DNA from: Cyanobacteria bacterium HKST-UBA02
Lineage (GTDB): Bacteria > Cyanobacteriota > Vampirovibrionia > Obscuribacterales > Obscuribacteraceae
Length of the DNA: 8,269 nt
Direction: 5' to 3'
Assembly (NCBI GenBank): GCA_020431945.1
Contig: JAGQHH010000268.1
Location: 1-8,269 of the forward strand
The notes below the pieces were generated by a model. That model was not told where the DNA came from. It searched no databases and saw nothing but the letters and a program-made list of their open reading frames with translations. Below, piece after piece: positions 5,444 to 8,269 of this stretch (positions are counted from its first letter, which is position 1; every line of letters starts with the position of its first letter). The position numbers were made by a program, and so were the translations under genes.

Positions 5444-7620
5444 GCTTTCTCGACCGAGACCGGAGCACTCTTGAAAGAGGGAGTTTTGGAGCGGCTATCC
5501 AGGCGAGGTTTGATCAGGACATTGGACTCGGGGTAGAACATCGCCACCACGCCCTGGCGGATATTGCCGACCACCACTTCGATATTGTCCATGGTGCCGG
5601 CTTCGCCTTTCACTCTTATGCGCTCGCCGTCTTTCATGCCGTGCTTGTCTGCATCTTCCTGCGACATGAAGATGCAGAAGCGGTGAGGGATGCCCCGATA
5701 GATATCGGGCTCCTCGTAGACGACTGTATTGAACTGACCCTCCGAGCGCAGAGTGACCAGCGTAAGACCGTCGGCGTCGACTTCCGGAAGAGGCGTCTTG
5801 TGCATGATCGCCTTGCCGCTGGGAGTAGGGAAGCTGGGGGTGTGAAAGACCCTGCCTTCGATGGTGAACTCTTTGCCGGTCTCATCTATGGTGGCGAGCT
5901 CCTGCCAACCCGGTATCACTTCGGCGATGAGCTTGCGGACTTCCCGGTGATCGCGCAGGCGGTTCCAGTCCACCGGCTTGTCGCCCAGGACTTTCGAGGC
6001 GATGTCGCAGACGATCTCCGATTCGGCTTTCAAAATGCCGCCGATATTGGGACTGCCTCCCACCGAGAGCCGGACGAAATTGAACATCGATTCCTGGGAA
6101 GTCGCCTGGGGCTCTTCGTCCCTTGCCAGAACCGGCAGGATCAGAGTGGTCTTGCCGCGGCCGTGGAAATGACCGGGGTTGAGCTTGGTGGACAGATAGA
6201 CGACAGTCTCGATATTGCGCATGGCTCCCCCGGCCCAGTCCAGATCGGGATTCGAGCCCCAGAGGTTGCCGCCCAGGCAGAAGAGATATTTGAGTTTGTG
6301 TTTTGCCGCTGCTTCCATCATGGCGAAGGTGTCATAGCCCGGGCTGTCCGGGAAAGCTTTGCCGTAAGCATTCTCCAGGGCCGTCCTGACGCCCTTTTGC
6401 AGGGCCGGGGTGAAACCGATGGAGCCGACTCCCTGGACATTGCTGTGACCGCGGATAGGCATCATGCCGGCGCCGGGGCGGCCGACATGGCCGGTGGCGA
6501 TGGCGATATTGGACAGAGCCAGGACATTGTCCACCCCGGAGGCGTGGTGAGTGAGACCCATTGCCCAGGCGAATATGGTGCCTCTGGAGGCGGCGATTTT
6601 TCCGGCGACGGTCTCGATGGTGGCACGGTCGACACCACCGCCGCGCTCGATCTCTTCCCAGCTCAGGGAGCGGGCGTGAGCAAGGGCTTCTTCGCTGCCT
6701 TCGGCGTGCTCGGCGACGAATTTCTCCTGGACACGGCCCTTCTCGTCGAGGGCTTTCAGGATGCCGGTCATGAAGGCGACATCGCCGCCGGCAAGTGGTT
6801 GTACATATAGTGTCGCTATCTTGGTCCCCAGGAGCATCGACTTGACCTTGGAAGGCACATGGAAGACTTCCAGACCGGGCTCTTTGATCGGGTTTACGAC
6901 TATCACCTCGCCGCCGCGCTCTCTGAGATTGGCAAGCTGGGTCATCAGCCGGGGATGGTTGGAAGCCGGATTGGCGCCGATCAGGAAGACCAGATCGCAG
7001 AGAGCGATATCCTCCAGGTTGATGGTGGCGGTACCGGTGCCGAAGGCCATTTTTAGTCCCACTCCGGATGCCTGGTGGCAGTAATAAGAGCAGTTCATGA
7101 CATGGTTGGTGCCATAGACGCGAGCGAAGGACTGGAGCAAGAAGGAGGCTTCATTGGAAGACCGGCCCGAAGCGTAGAAGGCTACTTGATCGGGTTTGCC
7201 GTGAGTATGGATCTGGCTCAGGGGAGTGCTTGCCATCTTGATGGCTTCGCCCCAGGTGATGCGCCGGAACTTGTCTTTGCCGGGCTCCAGAACCACAGGA
7301 TAGGTGAGACGTCCCAGGTCCTCGGCCTTTTTCGGGCTGAGATGCAGGAGGTCGTCAAGACTATTGTCGTCGAAAAAATCTTCCGGGAGGGTGCCGGCCA
7401 TGTCGGCAGCCTGTGCCTGGAGGCTTTTCTTGCAGACTTCGGGGAAATGGCCTTTCTCGTTGACCATGCCGCCTTTCAGTCCACCCATGCCAAGAGCACA
7501 GGTCTTGCAGGCGTTCTGGGAGCGCATCTTGCTCCACATCCTGAGCGGACCGACTTCCAGGGCTTTGTCTATGGTGTAGCGGACAGCCTGCCAGCCTCCG
7601 CCCGGTTTGGTTTTGCGCAT
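5440..7620 (-). CDS. FdhF/YdeP-type molybdopterin oxidoreductase alpha subunit (formate dehydrogenase-like)
   Basis: A 726-residue protein of the DMSO-reductase superfamily, in the formate-dehydrogenase-like branch that contains YdeP (TIGR01701-type). Substrate is unproven. The N-terminus has C38-x2-C41 and C63 (NACKTCALGMGG, FPEVCKKS). The classical third cluster Cys position holds Met45, so only three iron-sulfur ligands are visible. The active-site segment NCSYYCHQASGVGL places Cys181-His182 where FdhF has selenocysteine-His, so Cys is the likely molybdenum ligand. Cofactor-binding stretches include FLIGANPASNHPR (212-224), RGHSNVQG and GGNLWGSNPD, and the C-terminal molybdopterin-dinucleotide domain (about 610-726) carries SRSKTPSFKS near its end. 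There is no twin-arginine or Sec signal, so it is cytoplasmic. No electron-transfer subunit or FdhD lies in the window. It is first in an operon with the exported protein downstream. No strong ribosome site precedes its ATG. Confidence 0.94.
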   Translation of the reverse strand: MRKTKPGGGWQAVRYTIDKALEVGPLRMWSKMRSQNACKTCALGMGGLKGGMVNEKGHFPEVCKKSLQAQAADMAGTLPEDFFDDNSLDDLLHLSPKKAEDLGRLTYPVVLEPGKDKFRRITWGEAIKMASTPLSQIHTHGKPDQVAFYASGRSSNEASFLLQSFARVYGTNHVMNCSYYCHQASGVGLKMAFGTGTATINLEDIALCDLVFLIGANPASNHPRLMTQLANLRERGGEVIVVNPIKEPGLEVFHVPSKVKSMLLGTKIATLYVQPLAGGDVAFMTGILKALDEKGRVQEKFVAEHAEGSEEALAHARSLSWEEIERGGGVDRATIETVAGKIAASRGTIFAWAMGLTHHASGVDNVLALSNIAIATGHVGRPGAGMMPIRGHSNVQGVGSIGFTPALQKGVRTALENAYGKAFPDSPGYDTFAMMEAAAKHKLKYLFCLGGNLWGSNPDLDWAGGAMRNIETVVYLSTKLNPGHFHGRGKTTLILPVLARDEEPQATSQESMFNFVRLSVGGSPNIGGILKAESEIVCDIASKVLGDKPVDWNRLRDHREVRKLIAEVIPGWQELATIDETGKEFTIEGRVFHTPSFPTPSGKAIMHKTPLPEVDADGLTLVTLRSEGQFNTVVYEEPDIYRGIPHRFCIFMSQEDADKHGMKDGERIRVKGEAGTMDNIEVVVGNIRQGVVAMFYPESNVLIKPRLDSRSKTPSFKSAPVSVEKA

Positions 7621-7651
7621 CTATTTAAATGATTCTTTTAGGGCGCCCTTG

Positions 7652-7659
7652 ATTATAAG
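7652..7659. promoter_or_regulatory. Symmetric -10 core of a possible divergent promoter
   Basis: The 61-base spacer between the divergent oxidoreductase and sugar-dehydrogenase genes contains a TTATAA palindrome (7653-7658). Read leftwards it gives a perfect TATAAT (7657 to 7652); read rightwards it gives TATAAG (7654-7659), five of six matches. No good -35 box lies 16-18 bases upstream on either side. Starts about seven bases beyond would leave leaders of roughly 25 bases (left) and 16 bases (right). The spacer also holds the small palindromes ATTTAAAT (7623-7630) and GGGCGCCC (7641-7648), possible operator sites. Shared -10 symmetry is a known cause of divergent transcription in bacteria; its use here is inferred. 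Confidence 0.4.
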
Positions 7660-7681
7660 GTAGTCTGCTAAGCTTTCCTGC

Positions 7682-8269
7682 ATGCTGGTGAGGTTATTTC
7701 TAGCCTGCTCTCTTTTACTGCTTGCTTTCTGCCCGGCAAGCCATGCTTCGCCGCCGATTAATTTGCTCAAACCACCACCGGGATTCAAGGTCAGCGTCTA
7801 CACACCCGATGTTCCCGGGGCGCGAGCCATGGTGCTCGGCGAGAAAGGCACGCTGTTTGTCGGCAGTATCACTTTCAATCAGGATTATGCCGTCACCGAC
7901 ACCGACGGGGATGGGATCGGGGATCAGGTCAGGGTGATCGCCCGGGACCTCAATCATCCCAATGGAGTCGCTTTCAAGGACGGTGCCCTCTATGTGGGGG
8001 AGATCCACCGGGTGATTCGTTTCGATGATATCGAAGGACGTCTCGACAATCCGCCGGAGCCGGTGGTTGTCAATGACTCTTTCCCGAAAGACGAATGGCA
8101 CGGCTACAAATATATCCGCTTCTCCCCGGACGGCTGGCTCTATATTCCTCTCGGCGCTCCCTGCAATGTCTGCGAAAAATCCGACGAGCGCTTTGCAACC
8201 CTGATGCGTATGCGTCCGGACGGCAAGAATCTCGAGATCTTTGCCCGGGGCATCCGCAATACCGTAGGC
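7682..8269 (+). CDS. Exported glucose/sorbosone dehydrogenase-like (PQQ-type beta-propeller) protein, 3' end outside window
   Basis: The first 196 residues of a protein resembling the glucose/sorbosone dehydrogenase family, soluble beta-propellers that oxidise sugars in the periplasm, often with PQQ. Translating from ATG 7682 gives a Sec signal peptide (VRLFLACSLLLLAFC, likely cleaved after SHA near residue 22). Next comes the family-typical start LLKPPPGFKVSVYTPDVPGAR, then blade repeats: GTLFVG, NHPNGVAFKDGALYV, RFSPDGWLYI and the late ARGIRNTVG matching the G.RN.VG motif. DTDGDGIGDQ looks like a calcium-binding loop. GAPCNVCE gives a C-x2-C pair. The family is usually 350-450 residues, so about half is missing, including much of the active site. 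It is divergent from the oxidoreductase gene, 61 bases away. There is no clear Shine-Dalgarno; the start is chosen because the signal peptide begins directly at it. The family call is good; the actual substrate and PQQ use are not shown. Confidence 0.88.
   Translation, partial: MLVRLFLACSLLLLAFCPASHASPPINLLKPPPGFKVSVYTPDVPGARAMVLGEKGTLFVGSITFNQDYAVTDTDGDGIGDQVRVIARDLNHPNGVAFKDGALYVGEIHRVIRFDDIEGRLDNPPEPVVVNDSFPKDEWHGYKYIRFSPDGWLYIPLGAPCNVCEKSDERFATLMRMRPDGKNLEIFARGIRNTVG

Noticed and set aside
5383..6810. Long plus-strand open frame of 475 codons opposite the oxidoreductase gene
   Set aside because: It lies antisense to a gene with clear family motifs. Its translation is low in recognisable structure and rich in His, Gly and Asp as expected from reversed codons of a GC-rich gene, and it begins inside the neighbouring minus-strand gene.
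7078..7080. Selenocysteine at the oxidoreductase active site
   Set aside because: The codon on the minus strand is TGC (Cys181), not TGA, so no recoding is needed.
7075..7632. Plus-strand open frame of 185 codons opposite the oxidoreductase N-terminus
   Set aside because: Antisense shadow of the conserved cluster and active-site region of the oxidoreductase; no own motif or ribosome site.
1..8269. CRISPR arrays, insertion sequences, tRNA genes or phage genes
   Set aside because: No regularly spaced direct repeats, transposase motifs, terminal inverted repeats or cloverleaf-like segments were seen on reading both strands.

Overview
The window is a gene-dense stretch of a bacterial chromosome: six complete or nearly complete genes and two cut by the window edges. 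The GC content is moderately high and the only intergenic gap above 100 bases is 761-927. Sec signal peptides, a CHASE3 sensor and a periplasmic-type sugar dehydrogenase point to a free-living, probably Gram-negative bacterium. A eukaryotic-type Ser/Thr kinase with a C-terminal membrane anchor, next to c-di-GMP signalling and uncharacterised exported helical proteins, would fit the non-photosynthetic relatives of cyanobacteria (Melainabacteria/Vampirovibrionia, e.g. Obscuribacterales). That placement is a weak inference; no marker gene is present.

Left, plus strand (2-4458). First is the C-terminal two thirds of a membrane-anchored Ser/Thr kinase. A 167-base gap follows, holding two inverted-repeat structures and a possible promoter. 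Then come three tightly packed genes: a CHASE3-GGDEF-EAL c-di-GMP enzyme (928-2946), a polytopic membrane protein (2943-3716, ATGA overlap with the previous gene), and a small exported helical protein (3727-4458). The last starts at a TTG behind a perfect AGGAGG that overlaps the preceding stop codon. The packing indicates one translationally coupled operon. The EAL half keeps all expected catalytic residues. The GGDEF half keeps its signature and its inhibitory site but has Asn in place of one metal-binding Asp, so the protein may be mainly a c-di-GMP phosphodiesterase with a GTP-sensing or weakened cyclase half.

Middle and right, minus strand (7620-4442). A formate-dehydrogenase-like molybdopterin oxidoreductase of the FdhF/YdeP type is followed, with a 4-base ATGA overlap, by an exported protein of unknown function with two hydrophobic segments. 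This operon runs tail to tail into the plus-strand operon, and the two last genes overlap by 17 bases with no terminator between them.

Right edge, plus strand. Only 61 bases from the oxidoreductase start, a divergent gene begins for an exported glucose/sorbosone-dehydrogenase-like (PQQ-type beta-propeller) protein, cut by the window end. The spacer contains a symmetric TTATAA core that supplies a -10-like hexamer in both directions.

No tRNA, rRNA, CRISPR array, insertion sequence or phage gene was seen. The items most worth following up are the structured leader upstream of the c-di-GMP gene, the altered GGDEF metal site, and the two uncharacterised exported proteins, each coupled to an enzyme or membrane-protein operon.
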